From JAAZNF01 sp964561025 (GTDB taxonomy: Bacteria; Myxococcota; B64-G9), in the NCBI GenBank assembly GCA_964561025.1, contig CAZLNM010000002.1, positions 1 to 64,000 on the forward strand: DNA of 64,000 nucleotides. Reading direction: 5' to 3'. The position numbers and the translations under genes were made by a program. Of this stretch, positions 55,045 to 64,000 are shown piece by piece. Positions within the stretch are counted from its first letter, which is position 1. Each line of letters starts with the position of its first letter. Below the pieces are notes generated by a model. That model was not told the DNA's origin. It worked only from the letters and a program-made list of their open reading frames with translations, and made no database searches.

Positions 55045-56175
55045 CTAGTCGAAGCTGATGCCGATGTTCAACTTGAAGCCAGCGCCCAGGCCGAGCGTGC
55101 CCTTGGCCCCGGCGCTGAACTTGATGCCCTTCGAGTTCGCCTGCGCGGTGAGGTTGCCCTTGATGCCGGCGCCTACCTGGCCCGAGGCCTCGCCGCCGAG
55201 CGAGACCTTCCAGCCCAGGCCGGGGATGCGGAAGCCGACCTCGCCGCCCACCTTGCCCTCGACCAGGTTGGCCTCGGCGCCGCCTTCGACCTTGGCGTTG
55301 ACGCCGGTCTTGCCAACGGTGACGGAGGCATCCACGTTGGCCCCGGCGGTGAGCACCCGCCCCTGGGCTTCCCCCTTGCCGTAGGCGCCGTTCTTTTCGT
55401 CCCCGATGGTCCCAGACAGGTTTCCCTCCACCGCTGTCACGCGCGCGTTGGCGCTGAAGTTGCCGGACACCTCGCCCTTCTTGGGGTCGTACTTGCCGGC
55501 CACGGTGGCGCCGTAGTCCAGCGCTCCGAAACGGATGTTGTTGTCGTCGTTCCCGATGCGCGCCAGCTGCTCCTTGCCTTTCAGCAGATCCTTGCTCACC
55601 GAGAGCTCGACGTCCGGGCCCTTCTTGGGCGCCTCGCCGGGCTCGGGGTTCTCGTTGCCCCAGGTCTTCTCCTTGCGAAGACCCTTGTCCTTCAGAGCCG
55701 AATCGTATTTCCAGGCGACCTCGCCGGAGCCCTTCCAGGAATTGCTATCCCCTTTCTGGCCGCCCTGCCCGCCGCTCGAGGTGATGGCAGAACTACTGGA
55801 ACCGAGCCCGCTCCCCGAGCCGCTGCCGGAACCGCTGCCGGAGCCGCTTCCGGAACCGCTCCCCGACCCGCTGCCGGAGCCGCTGCCCGAGCCGGAGGAC
55901 GCCACCCCGCCGCCGGCCCCGCCCGCGCCGGTGCAGTCCACGCCACCCTTCAGGTTGTAGTGGCAGGGGATCTTGGCGTCCTTGGTGGCCACCTGGACCT
56001 GCTCGTTGCCGGCGAGCGCGTTGGCCTCGGCGCCGAAGAGGGCCCGGATGTTGTCACCGAAGAACATGACGACCAGAATGGATGAGATGGCGATGAGCAC
56101 CACGATGATGATGTACTCGGTCTTGCCCGCGCCGCGGGAGCCGCGCAGCCACTGCCAGACCTTCGCTCGGGACAT
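55045..56175 (-). CDS. Flp-prepilin-like protein with Gly-Ser linker and Gly-rich beta-repeat domain
   Basis: A protein of 376 residues. The N-terminus is a basic leader followed by RGSRGAGKTEYIIIVVLIAI: cleavage after Gly15 would put Glu at +5 and Tyr at +6, the exact Flp (Tad) prepilin rule G-xxxx-EY, and a single hydrophobic helix follows to about residue 48. Residues 93-122 are about 14 Gly-Ser pairs. The C-terminal 160 residues are alternating Gly/Ala/Lys/Val strands (GEVSGNFSANARVTAVEGNL, KVGGEVGFRIPGLGWKV), like beta-solenoid or toxin-delivery repeats. GGAGG precedes the ATG at 56175. No prepilin peptidase or Tad genes are in the window. Confidence 0.72.
   Translation of the reverse strand: MSRAKVWQWLRGSRGAGKTEYIIIVVLIAISSILVVMFFGDNIRALFGAEANALAGNEQVQVATKDAKIPCHYNLKGGVDCTGAGGAGGGVASSGSGSGSGSGSGSGSGSGSGSGSGSGSGSGLGSSSSAITSSGGQGGQKGDSNSWKGSGEVAWKYDSALKDKGLRKEKTWGNENPEPGEAPKKGPDVELSVSKDLLKGKEQLARIGNDDNNIRFGALDYGATVAGKYDPKKGEVSGNFSANARVTAVEGNLSGTIGDEKNGAYGKGEAQGRVLTAGANVDASVTVGKTGVNAKVEGGAEANLVEGKVGGEVGFRIPGLGWKVSLGGEASGQVGAGIKGNLTAQANSKGIKFSAGAKGTLGLGAGFKLNIGISFD
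55810..55899 (-). repeat. (Gly-Ser)n low-complexity linker
   Basis: About 90 bases of six-base GGS-type units encode Gly-Ser pairs (residues 93-122). The units are imperfect at wobble positions. The stretch separates the pilin-like helix from the beta domain. Confidence 0.8.
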
Positions 56176-56282
56176 GGGACACCTCCAAAAGAAGGTGGAT
56201 AAAAAAACCCCAACAATGCCAAATATGCCACAAATGGCGAAAATCCACCAATCGGTCAACTGGCCGATGGGGGCTTTTCACC

Positions 56283-56311
56283 TTGAACTTCTCCTCCTCT
56301 CGGCCTATTCT
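56283..56311 (+). promoter_or_regulatory. Leaderless-type promoter of the DNA glycosylase gene
   Basis: TTGAAC (56283-56288), 17-base spacer, TATTCT (56306-56311), then 6 bases to the ATG at 56318. No ribosome site is visible between the -10 box and the start. Confidence 0.55.
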
Positions 56312-56317
56312 CCGCGC

Positions 56318-56911
56318 ATGCCTCGAGAACCGGTTCGCTGCGGTTGGTGCCTGGGGAAGAAGACACCCGACCCGCTCATGGTGGCCTACCACGACACCGA
56401 GTGGGGGGTGCCCGTCCACGATGATGAAAAACTGTTCGAATTCCTTGTGTTGGAGTCGATGCAGGCGGGTCTGAGCTGGGCGATCGTGCTGCGGAAGCGG
56501 GAGAACCTTCGGCGGGCCTTCGCGGCCTTCGATCCCGTGGCCGTCGCCCGTTTCGGGGCAAAGGACATCGAGCGCCTGTGCGCGGACCCCGGCATCATCC
56601 GAAATCGCGCGAAAATTCAAGCCGTTGTAAAGAACGCCCGGGCCTTTCTTGCGGTGCGCGAGGAGTTGGGCTCCTTCGACCGCTACATCTGGGGGTTCGT
56701 GGACGGGCGTCCCATCCGGCATTCCATCCGCAGGCTTTGCGATCTTCCGGCTCGTTCGCCCGAGTCGGACCGCATCGCCGCCGACATGAAACGGCGCGGC
56801 TTTTCGTTCATGGGTTCGACCATCGTCTACGCCCACATGCAGGCGACGGGCATGGTCAACGATCACCTGGTGCAGTGCTTCCGCTACCGACAGGTGGCCG
56901 GCAAGCGGTGA
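56318..56911 (+). CDS. tag: DNA-3-methyladenine glycosylase I
   Basis: A protein of 197 residues, the usual size. Family motifs are RCGWCLGKK and YHDTEWGVP near residues 7-30, ESMQAGLSWAIVLRKRENL in the helix that forms the base pocket, and the C-terminal zinc ligands in MVNDHLVQCFRYRQ. It removes 3-methyladenine from alkylated DNA. It has its own promoter with the start codon 6 bases after the -10 box, and there is no adjacent Ada or AlkB gene. The identification is firm. Confidence 0.93.
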   Translation: MPREPVRCGWCLGKKTPDPLMVAYHDTEWGVPVHDDEKLFEFLVLESMQAGLSWAIVLRKRENLRRAFAAFDPVAVARFGAKDIERLCADPGIIRNRAKIQAVVKNARAFLAVREELGSFDRYIWGFVDGRPIRHSIRRLCDLPARSPESDRIAADMKRRGFSFMGSTIVYAHMQATGMVNDHLVQCFRYRQVAGKR

Positions 56912-56927
56912 GCATTCGGGAGGAGTC

Positions 56928-58592
56928 ATGAGGATGCCGCTCATTCTTTCCCTGCTGTGCATGGCGTTGCTGGTCGCCTTCGCGGCGTTCGCCGAAGACG
57001 ATCCCAACTTCGACGTCCGTGACCTGGCCGCCCGCTCGGCGAAGTTCGGCAAGTTCTCGGCCGTGGTGAACATCAAGCGGCTGCCGCCCTCCGAGCAGGC
57101 CGCCCTGCGAAAGCTTCTGGAGATCGGCCCGCTGGTGGACGACATCTTCTGGCGGCAGAACACGCCCGAGGGCCGCGCGGTGCTGGACGAGACCAAGAAC
57201 TTCGTGGTGCCCAAGGATCTCATCCGCCTGCTCACCATCCACTACGGCCGCTACGACCGCACCGACGACGACCGGGCCTTCTTCGGGGCGCAGGGAAAGA
57301 AGTTCGCCGGCGCGGGGTTCTACCCGTACGACGTCACCCGCGAGGAGATAGAGAAATATCTGGCCGATCAGCCGGAGCGGCGCGCCGAGATCCTGGGGAG
57401 TTTCAGCGTCGTCCAGCGCGCCGGGGATGGCTTCGCCGTGACTCCCTACCATCAAGCGTACTCGGAAACCGTCGAGCGCCTGGCCAAGGTGCTGGAGGAG
57501 GCGGCGGCGCTCACCCGCAACGAGTCGCTGGCGCGCTTCCTCTCGCTGCGATCAGCCGCCCTGCGCTCCGACGACTACTTCGAGTCGGACATGGCCTGGC
57601 TGGACGTGCGCGACAGCGTCATCGACGTGGTGGTGGCGCCCTACGAGACCTACGACGACGGGTTGTTCGGCGCCAAGGCGAGCTACGAGGGCCTGGTGCT
57701 GCTGAGCGACGCGGAGGCGACGCGCAAGCTGGCTTCCTTCCAGGAACTCGCCCTGGAGCTCGAGCGCAACCTGCCGGTGGCAGACAATTTCAAGAAGCAG
57801 CAGGTGGGCGCGGCCTCGCCCATCGGGGTGTACGACGTGGTGCAGGCCAGCGGCGGCGCCAACGCCGGCGTCAAGTCCATCGCCGCCTCGTTGCCCAACG
57901 ACGAGCGGGTGCGCGAGCAGAAGGGCGCCAAGACCCTGATGTTCCGCAACGTGGCCAAGGCCAAGTTCGACACCATCCTGCTGCCCATCGCCCGGGTCCT
58001 CATCGACCGGCGGCAGCTTGCGCTGGTGCGCTTCGAGGCGTTCTTCCAGCACACCTTGCTCCACGAGCTGGCCCACCCGCTGGGCGCCAACTTCGTGATG
58101 GCCGACGGCAAACCCACCGCGGTCTCGGTGCGCGAATCTCTCAAGGATCGCTACGCGGCGATCGAGGAGTGCAAGGCTGACGTGCTGGGATTGTACAACC
58201 TGCGCTTTTTTATGGAGCGGGGCCTCATCGACAAGAAGATGGAGGCGCCGGCCTACCTGACCCAGGTGGCCAGCCTGTACCGCGCCATCCGCTTCGGCGC
58301 CGGCGAGGCCCACGGCCAGGCCAACGTGCTCCAGTGGAACTTCTTGCGCGCCAGGAAGGCGCTCCTCTTCGACCCGCGTAGCGGCAAGACCCGGGTGGAC
58401 GTGGAGAAGATGCGCGCGGCGCTGCGGGAGCTCGCCGAGCGCCTGCTCACCATCGAAGCCACCGGCGACTACGCCGCGGCGGGCGCGCTGCTCGAGGAGA
58501 TGGGCCGCATGCCGCCGGAGCTCTCCAAGGCCCTCTCCCGCCTGTCCAAGATCCCCACCGACGTCGAGCTCGCCATCCAGGTCAAGCCCTAG
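56928..58592 (+). CDS. Secreted M49-like zinc metallopeptidase
   Basis: A protein of 554 residues with a Sec signal (residues 1-22, ending AFA). The zinc motif is HELAH (His379, Glu380, His383), and EECKAD (residues 413-418) gives the third ligand. The surrounding SVRESLKDRYAAIEE and LGLYNLRFFMERGLI match bacterial relatives of dipeptidyl peptidase III (M49). Classic DPP III uses HEXXXH; this protein has the short HEXXH form, like other bacterial M49-like proteins. GGAGG lies before the ATG, 17 bases after the glycosylase gene. The stop overlaps the convergent glutamine synthetase stop (CTAG). Confidence 0.75.
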   Translation: MRMPLILSLLCMALLVAFAAFAEDDPNFDVRDLAARSAKFGKFSAVVNIKRLPPSEQAALRKLLEIGPLVDDIFWRQNTPEGRAVLDETKNFVVPKDLIRLLTIHYGRYDRTDDDRAFFGAQGKKFAGAGFYPYDVTREEIEKYLADQPERRAEILGSFSVVQRAGDGFAVTPYHQAYSETVERLAKVLEEAAALTRNESLARFLSLRSAALRSDDYFESDMAWLDVRDSVIDVVVAPYETYDDGLFGAKASYEGLVLLSDAEATRKLASFQELALELERNLPVADNFKKQQVGAASPIGVYDVVQASGGANAGVKSIAASLPNDERVREQKGAKTLMFRNVAKAKFDTILLPIARVLIDRRQLALVRFEAFFQHTLLHELAHPLGANFVMADGKPTAVSVRESLKDRYAAIEECKADVLGLYNLRFFMERGLIDKKMEAPAYLTQVASLYRAIRFGAGEAHGQANVLQWNFLRARKALLFDPRSGKTRVDVEKMRAALRELAERLLTIEATGDYAAAGALLEEMGRMPPELSKALSRLSKIPTDVELAIQVKP

Positions 58593-60028
58593 AAGGCGTT
58601 CCACAGATGCTGGTTGGTGACCTCGTGGTGGAACAGGATCTCGCCGGTCTTGATGATGCCGCCCAGGTTGCGCGGGCAGCGGTCGGCCGCCGCCTGCTTC
58701 AGCTCGGCGTAGCGGCGCTGGTGCTCCACGCCCAGGAATTCGCTCACCCAGCGGCTCTGGCGAAACAGGTCGATGGCCCGCTGGATGTTGTCCGGCAGCT
58801 TGCGCTCCCGCGAGGCGCGGTCCGCGGCGTCCTTGATGCAGCACGGGCCCTCCAGGCCGGTCCGGAGCAACGCCAGCGCCGTCAGGTAGGGGTTGGCGTC
58901 CGGCCCCACCGAGCGCACCTCGATTCGGGCGCTCTTCTCGTTCGCCGCCGGGATGCGGATCATGGCCGAGCGGTCCACCGCCGAGGCGCGGATCTCGTTG
59001 GGGGCCTCGAAGCGCGGGTCCAGCCGGCGGTAGGCGTTCACGCTGGAGTTGAACACCAGGCACAGCTCCAGCGCCGAGGACAGGATGCGGTCCACCACCC
59101 CCCAGGCGAATTCCGACAGGCGATCCTTGTGCGTGCCGTCGAAGAACAAGTTGCGCCCGTCCTGTGACAGCGACAGGTTGACGTGCATGCCGCTGCCGTT
59201 CACCCCGGTGAGCGGCTTGGGCAGGAACGAGGCGGTGCAGCCCATGTGGGCGGCGATCTGGCGCGCCAGCAGCTTGTAGAGCTGGATCTGATCGCAGGCC
59301 ACCAGCGCGTCGGTGTGGCCGTAGTTCAGCTCGAACTGGGCCGGGGCCACCTCGGGGTGATCCTTCTCGTTCTCGAAGCCCAGCGCGCGCTGGGCCTCGG
59401 CGAAGCGATCGATGAAGATCTTGAGCGGCGCCATGGGCAGCGAGTTGAAGTAGCCGCCCTCGGAGACGAACTGGAACCCCTCGCGCGAGGTGTAGCGCTG
59501 CTCGGCGTCGATGCCGGTGAAGAGGAAGCCCTCGATCTCCACCGCCAGGTTGGTGGACATGCCGCGCTCGCGCAGCAGCGCGTCGTTGACCTCGCGCAGG
59601 CGGTTGCGCATGTCGGCAGGGTACGGCCGATCGTCGAGGCCGAACACCTGCCCGAACACCAGCACCTTGCCGGGGCCGAACACGTCGCTGGGCAGCCAGC
59701 GGAACGAGGCCCAGTCCGGCCGCAGCCGAAGATCGCTCTCCGCCTGCGCCGCGAACCCGCGGATGCTCGAACCGTCGAAGGTCAGGCTGTGGTGGGAGCG
59801 CAGCAAGAACTTCTTGTCGTAGTCCAGCATGTGGAAGCGCCCCTCGAGGTCGGAGAAGGCCACCGTCACCGCCTTCAGCGCCCGCTCGTCGGTCAGGTAG
59901 CGCAGGTAGTGCTCCTCCAGCGCGCCGGGGTCCTCGCGCGTGAGCATGCGCCGTTTGGCCTCCAGGTTGAGCTCCTCCAGCTCCTCGTAGGGGATCTCCT
60001 TGAAGTTCTTGATCCGGATCTCGCTCAC
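58589..60028 (-). CDS. Glutamine synthetase homolog, type I fold, without adenylylation site
   Basis: A protein of 479 residues from a GTG at 60028 (AGGAGG upstream). Motifs are SLTFDGSSIRGF (residues 81-92), the metal Glu pair VEIEGF (163-168), HPEVAPAQFELNYGHTDAL, GVNGSGMHVNLSL with His282, RIPAANEKSARIEVRS with Glu370/Arg372, and NAYRRLDPRFEAPNE with the substrate Arg. The usual Trp after EAP and the adenylylation Tyr near the C-terminus of GSI-beta are missing, and GMHVN has Asn where most have His. It may make glutamine in an unregulated form or act on another amino acid or amine. No ntr or PII gene is nearby. Confidence 0.85.
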   Translation of the reverse strand: MSEIRIKNFKEIPYEELEELNLEAKRRMLTREDPGALEEHYLRYLTDERALKAVTVAFSDLEGRFHMLDYDKKFLLRSHHSLTFDGSSIRGFAAQAESDLRLRPDWASFRWLPSDVFGPGKVLVFGQVFGLDDRPYPADMRNRLREVNDALLRERGMSTNLAVEIEGFLFTGIDAEQRYTSREGFQFVSEGGYFNSLPMAPLKIFIDRFAEAQRALGFENEKDHPEVAPAQFELNYGHTDALVACDQIQLYKLLARQIAAHMGCTASFLPKPLTGVNGSGMHVNLSLSQDGRNLFFDGTHKDRLSEFAWGVVDRILSSALELCLVFNSSVNAYRRLDPRFEAPNEIRASAVDRSAMIRIPAANEKSARIEVRSVGPDANPYLTALALLRTGLEGPCCIKDAADRASRERKLPDNIQRAIDLFRQSRWVSEFLGVEHQRRYAELKQAAADRCPRNLGGIIKTGEILFHHEVTNQHLWNAF

Positions 60029-60142
60029 GGTTCCCTCCTGCCGAGTTTCATCGCTCCAGGTTCGCGCCAGCGACCCCGCGGGCGCCGGGGCCCCGCGGTC
60101 GGTCGCGCGCTGGGCCACTCCCTCGGCGCTTGGCGCGCACAG

Positions 60143-60171
60143 TTGCACATCTTGCCGCCCGAGTAAATAAT
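60143..60171 (+). promoter_or_regulatory. Promoter of the SDR gene
   Basis: TTGCAC (60143-60148), 17-base spacer, AATAAT (60166-60171). Start would be near 60178, 43 bases before the ATG at 60221, with AAGGAG as ribosome site. The 192-base divergent gap to the glutamine synthetase gene shows no clear promoter on the other strand. Confidence 0.45.
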
Positions 60172-60220
60172 GCCGTGCGGCCTCGGGCGCCCCTTGCGCC
60201 GGCGCCGGGAAGGAGAACGC

Positions 60221-60976
60221 ATGAGCGGCCAGGAACAGATGGGGCGGGCGGGCATCGTCACCGGGGCCTCGCGCGGGATCGGCCGGGCGGTGGCGCTGCG
60301 GCTTTCACGGGAGGGCGCGCGGCTCGTGCTGGTCGCGCGCGAGCGCGAGGACGAGCTTGCGCGGACGGCCGCGCGCTGCCGCGAGGAGGGCGCCGAGGCG
60401 GAGACGCTCCTCGCCGACGTGGGAGAGGAGGGCGCTGGCGAGAAACTGGTGGCGGCGTGCCTGCAGCGCTTCGGCCGGCTGGACATCCTGGTCAACAACG
60501 CGGGGGTGGCGCCGGAGGGGCTGCTGGTGGGCCTTCGCGATCCGGCGCTCGCGACGCTGGTCGCGACGAACATCCTGGGGCCGGTGCGCCTGTGCCGCGC
60601 GGCGCTGCGGCCCATGCTCAGACAGCGCTCGGGCTGCATCGTGAATCTGTCGTCGGCCCTGGCGCGGCAAGCGCAGCCGGGGAGCGCGGCCTACGCGGGC
60701 AGCAAGGCCTTCCTGGAGGCCTTCACCCGCTCCCTGGCCGCCGAGGTGGGCGAGCGCGGCGTGCGCGTGAACGCGGTGGCGCCGGGGTTCATCGAGACCG
60801 ACATGACCGCGAAGCTGCGGCAGCGCGCCGGCGGCGAGATCGCCGGGCGGCTCGGCCTGCGCCGTCTGGGGACGCCGGAGGAGGTGGCCGGGGCGGTGGC
60901 CTTCTTGTGCTCGGACGCGGCGGCGTACGTCACCGGGGCGGTGCTTTCGGTGGACGGGGGCTTTTTGTGCGGTTGA
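60221..60976 (+). CDS. Short-chain dehydrogenase, 3-oxoacyl-ACP reductase (FabG) type
   Basis: A protein of 251 residues. The cofactor motif is VTGASRGIGRAVA near residues 13-25, then ILVNNAGVAPEG, the catalytic Ser in NLSSALARQ, and the catalytic YAGSK. The C-terminus VNAVAPGFIETDM, GAVLSVDGGFLCG is FabG-like. It should reduce an oxo group using NADPH, possibly on an acyl-ACP, but SDR substrates cannot be read with confidence. It could supply the ketone reduction missing from the 25105-31413 lipid operon; that is only speculation because the genes are 29 kb apart. Confidence 0.85.
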   Translation: MSGQEQMGRAGIVTGASRGIGRAVALRLSREGARLVLVAREREDELARTAARCREEGAEAETLLADVGEEGAGEKLVAACLQRFGRLDILVNNAGVAPEGLLVGLRDPALATLVATNILGPVRLCRAALRPMLRQRSGCIVNLSSALARQAQPGSAAYAGSKAFLEAFTRSLAAEVGERGVRVNAVAPGFIETDMTAKLRQRAGGEIAGRLGLRRLGTPEEVAGAVAFLCSDAAAYVTGAVLSVDGGFLCG

Positions 60977-60983
60977 CGGCCCG

Positions 60984-61757
60984 CTAGGTGGCGTCCGGTT
61001 CGACGGAGCCGTCGGGTTTCAACACCACGGTGAGGTCGGGCGGGCAGGAGGGGCCGTCGAGCGTGGCCGCCACCTGCCAGATGGTCCCGCCCGGCGCCCC
61101 GTCCTCGGACAGGCGCTGGGCCCACACCCAGCGGGCGCGGCATTTGGGGTGGCGCGCCGTGAGGATCTCGGCGAAGCGCAGGATCTCGCGCCGCACCGGG
61201 ATCTCGGCGATGCCTGGCACCCGGTACGAGCGCAGCACAGCGGACGGCCCGGCGTACTCCAGGTGGGCGTTGAGCTCCCCGTCGGCGGTGGAGGTGCCGA
61301 ACAGGCGCAGCCGCGGCGGTGAGAGCGCGTCCAGGTGAAGCTCGGCGCGCACCGGTGCAAACCGCTCCAGAAAGCGCAGGGCCACCTCGCTGTACTCGAC
61401 GCGGCGCAGCAGGCGGCGGCCTTCTTCGAGCAGGCGATTGACCTCGGTCAGGCCGTTTTGCGGGGCCTGGCCGGCCGGATCGAGCTTGAGCTCGAGGAAC
61501 AAGCGCAGCGGGGCGATCGTGCGGCCGAACTCCGTTCCGGCCGAGAGGTGGACCCGGGCCCGGGCTGGTGTCGCCGCGCCGTCGCGGAGGATCTCCACCC
61601 GCTCGACCGGGAAACGCTGCAGGGCGGTGCGGTCCTTCCAGGCCTCGATGCGGGCGCGCAAAGGTTCCGCCGGCGCCGGGGGCTCGGCGCGCCCGACAAT
61701 CGGTAGAAACGAGCCAAGGATGAACGCGAGGCGCGGGAGCAGATCGGCGCGGGGCAT
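60984..61757 (-). CDS. Hypothetical secreted protein
   Basis: A protein of 257 residues with a signal peptide (residues 1-24, ending GRA). The mature part is beta-rich (SAGTEFGRTIAPLRLFLELK, then RAELHLDALSPPRLRLFG) with a helical stretch LLEEGRRLLRRVEYSEVALRF. No family is recognised. Its ATG overlaps the stop of the upstream TPR gene (ATGA), so the two are translated together and are probably partners. Function unknown. Confidence 0.6.
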   Translation of the reverse strand: MPRADLLPRLAFILGSFLPIVGRAEPPAPAEPLRARIEAWKDRTALQRFPVERVEILRDGAATPARARVHLSAGTEFGRTIAPLRLFLELKLDPAGQAPQNGLTEVNRLLEEGRRLLRRVEYSEVALRFLERFAPVRAELHLDALSPPRLRLFGTSTADGELNAHLEYAGPSAVLRSYRVPGIAEIPVRREILRFAEILTARHPKCRARWVWAQRLSEDGAPGGTIWQVAATLDGPSCPPDLTVVLKPDGSVEPDAT

Positions 61758-62542
61758 CACTGCTCCTTCACCACCCGCCCCCGTTTGAGCCAGCGGATCC
61801 CGAACCACAGTGAGGGGATGATGATGGCTGCGAGCAGGATCACCCAGAAGTTGTAGCTCTGGCGCGAGCGCACCTGGTCTTGCACCCGCAGGGCGTCGGG
61901 GTCGGCCGGGTTCTTCTCCAGCGCCTCCTTGATGTACCGCTCCGCCAGGTCGAGCTTGCGCAGCACGTAGTAGCTCTCGGCCAGCTTCACCATCACCGCC
62001 GTGTCGTCGGGGTGCCGCTCGTGGGCCAGACGCAGCTCGGCGATCGCCTCCTCGACCCTTTTTTGGAAGGAGAGGGCCTTGGCCAGCGAAAGCCGCACGT
62101 CGCGGCTCACCGGATCCAACTCGGCGGCCTTGCGCAGCGCCTCCTCGGCGCGCGGGTAGTCCTGGTTGAGATCGTGCAGGTAGGCCTGCCCGAGCAGGAA
62201 GAAGGCCTCGGCGCTGTCGGGGGCCAGCGAGGTGGCCATGCGCGCCGGCGCCAGCGCCGAACGCCCGTCTCCCAGCGCCAGCAGGGCGCGGGTCTTGGCC
62301 AGCATGGCCTCGACCCGGTTGGGATCGAGGCGCAGGGCGGCGTTGCACTCTTGCAGCGCGCGCTCGAACTGCCCCGCACGCAGCGCCTCGCGACACTGGC
62401 GCAGCGCCTGCTCGATGGGCGGCGGCGCCGGCACCGCGGGGTCCGCCGCGGCCTCGAGCGAACCGTCAACGCCGCCGTCCGGCGCGGACGCGGCCGGCGC
62501 CTGCCACAGCCCCGCCACCAGAAGACACAGCACAAGGTTCAT
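61757..62542 (-). CDS. Tetratricopeptide repeat protein with C-terminal membrane anchor
   Basis: A protein of 261 residues with a signal peptide (residues 1-19, ending ASA). About five tetratricopeptide repeats run from residue 42 to 220, with typical A8/G/Y/P positions, for example CREALRAGQFERALQECNAA, LDPNRVEAMLAK and ALDP-type helices. A membrane helix at about residues 233-250 (FWVILLAAIIIPSLWFGI) is followed by a short basic tail. It probably assembles a complex at the membrane. GGAGG precedes the ATG. It is divergent from enolase, with which it shares a 114-base gap. Confidence 0.8.
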   Translation of the reverse strand: MNLVLCLLVAGLWQAPAASAPDGGVDGSLEAAADPAVPAPPPIEQALRQCREALRAGQFERALQECNAALRLDPNRVEAMLAKTRALLALGDGRSALAPARMATSLAPDSAEAFFLLGQAYLHDLNQDYPRAEEALRKAAELDPVSRDVRLSLAKALSFQKRVEEAIAELRLAHERHPDDTAVMVKLAESYYVLRKLDLAERYIKEALEKNPADPDALRVQDQVRSRQSYNFWVILLAAIIIPSLWFGIRWLKRGRVVKEQ

Positions 62543-62602
62543 GCGCGGCCTCCTCCCCGAGAGGGGTTGTCCGGGACCTCGGGCAGCTCTATCACAATCC
62601 GG

Positions 62603-62632
62603 TTGAATCGCAAAGCCGATCGGTGGTATGCC
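62603..62632 (+). promoter_or_regulatory. Promoter of the enolase gene
   Basis: TTGAAT (62603-62608), 18-base spacer, TATGCC (62627-62632). Start would be near 62639; the AAGGAGG ribosome site (62645-62651) is well placed 5 bases before the ATG at 62657. Confidence 0.5.
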
Positions 62633-62656
62633 TTCCCCGCACACAAGGAGGAAGCC

Positions 62657-63946
<1,290 letters not shown>

Positions 63947-63949
63947 GGA

Positions 63950-64000
63950 TCACAGCAGCGTCGCGCCCAGGAAGGCGTTCACCGCCAAGTAGTATCCAGG
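63950..64000 (-). CDS. 3' end of a convergent gene (partial)
   Basis: Seventeen codons read on the minus strand to a TGA at 63950-63952. The last residues, PGYYLAVNAFLGATLL, look like a membrane or barrel strand, and the stop lies only 3 bases from the enolase stop, as with other convergent pairs here. The body of the gene is outside the window, so it is only weakly supported. Confidence 0.35.
   Translation of the reverse strand, partial: PGYYLAVNAFLGATLL

Noticed and set aside
55810..55899. GS repeats as a CRISPR array or minisatellite outside genes
   Set aside because: They are in-frame Gly-Ser codons inside a protein with GGAGG-led start.
56200..56225. TGGCATATTTGGCATT as a sigma54 promoter for the pilin-like gene (minus strand)
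   Set aside because: The GG to GC spacing is two bases too short for a -24/-12 element.

Overview
The window is high-GC DNA, densely packed with genes, from a Gram-negative bacterium. I infer a Myxococcota-like (former deltaproteobacterial) genome, probably a draft or metagenome scaffold. Three things point that way: many Sec/lipobox lipoproteins, two of them Cys-rich with Asp/Gly-rich spacers typical of that phylum; an ECF sigma, anti-sigma and caspase operon; and a 10-base N gap at 20218-20227. I found no rRNA, tRNA, insertion sequence, prophage or CRISPR array.

Layout. 1-8087 is a surface-glycan/lipid-glycosylation block: two large membrane proteins, a flippase-like protein, three SAM methyltransferases and a GT4 glycosyltransferase. 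8084-14688 is a secreted GH57/CBM20 alpha-glucan enzyme with a four-TIG lipoprotein partner. 14815-17942 is a strong promoter, a fluoride (crcB) riboswitch, a cation/proton antiporter and a dynamin-like GTPase. 17955-22027 is an ECF sigma factor, a membrane anti-sigma-like DUF4384 protein, a secreted caspase that appears fused to an outer-membrane beta-barrel, and two paralogous Cys-motif lipoproteins; the sigma operon and the second lipoprotein share a promoter motif. 22251-24742 is a lipoprotein and a class III CoA-transferase.

24743-31413 is the most unusual locus. A control region with sigma54-like and sigma70-like promoters and two palindromes drives five genes: fatty acyl-AMP ligase, acyl carrier protein, B12-binding radical SAM enzyme, acyl-CoA dehydrogenase and a serine-palmitoyltransferase-like alpha-oxoamine synthase. 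Together they could load a fatty acid on the ACP, modify it and condense it with an amino acid to give a long-chain aminoketone lipid or signal.

31576-41010 holds a lipoprotein, a glycerophosphodiesterase, a PPP phosphatase, a MoxR/CoxE-like pair, a TetR-TolC pair, and a NUDIX, mannose-1-phosphate guanylyltransferase and ROK kinase operon. 41107-54879 holds a GT39-like protein, several lipoproteins, a Yip1-signal peptidase fusion lacking the usual catalytic Lys, a radical SAM protein, a hybrid histidine kinase and Cys-rich lipoproteins. 55045-64000 holds an Flp-prepilin-like protein with a Gly-Ser linker, a DNA glycosylase, an M49-like peptidase, a glutamine synthetase homolog, an SDR, a TPR protein and enolase.

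Two genome-wide signals appear: several genes whose -10 box lies 6-8 bases before the start codon (likely leaderless mRNAs), and a dispersed 46-base palindromic repeat with two good copies and one degraded copy inside a lipoprotein gene.
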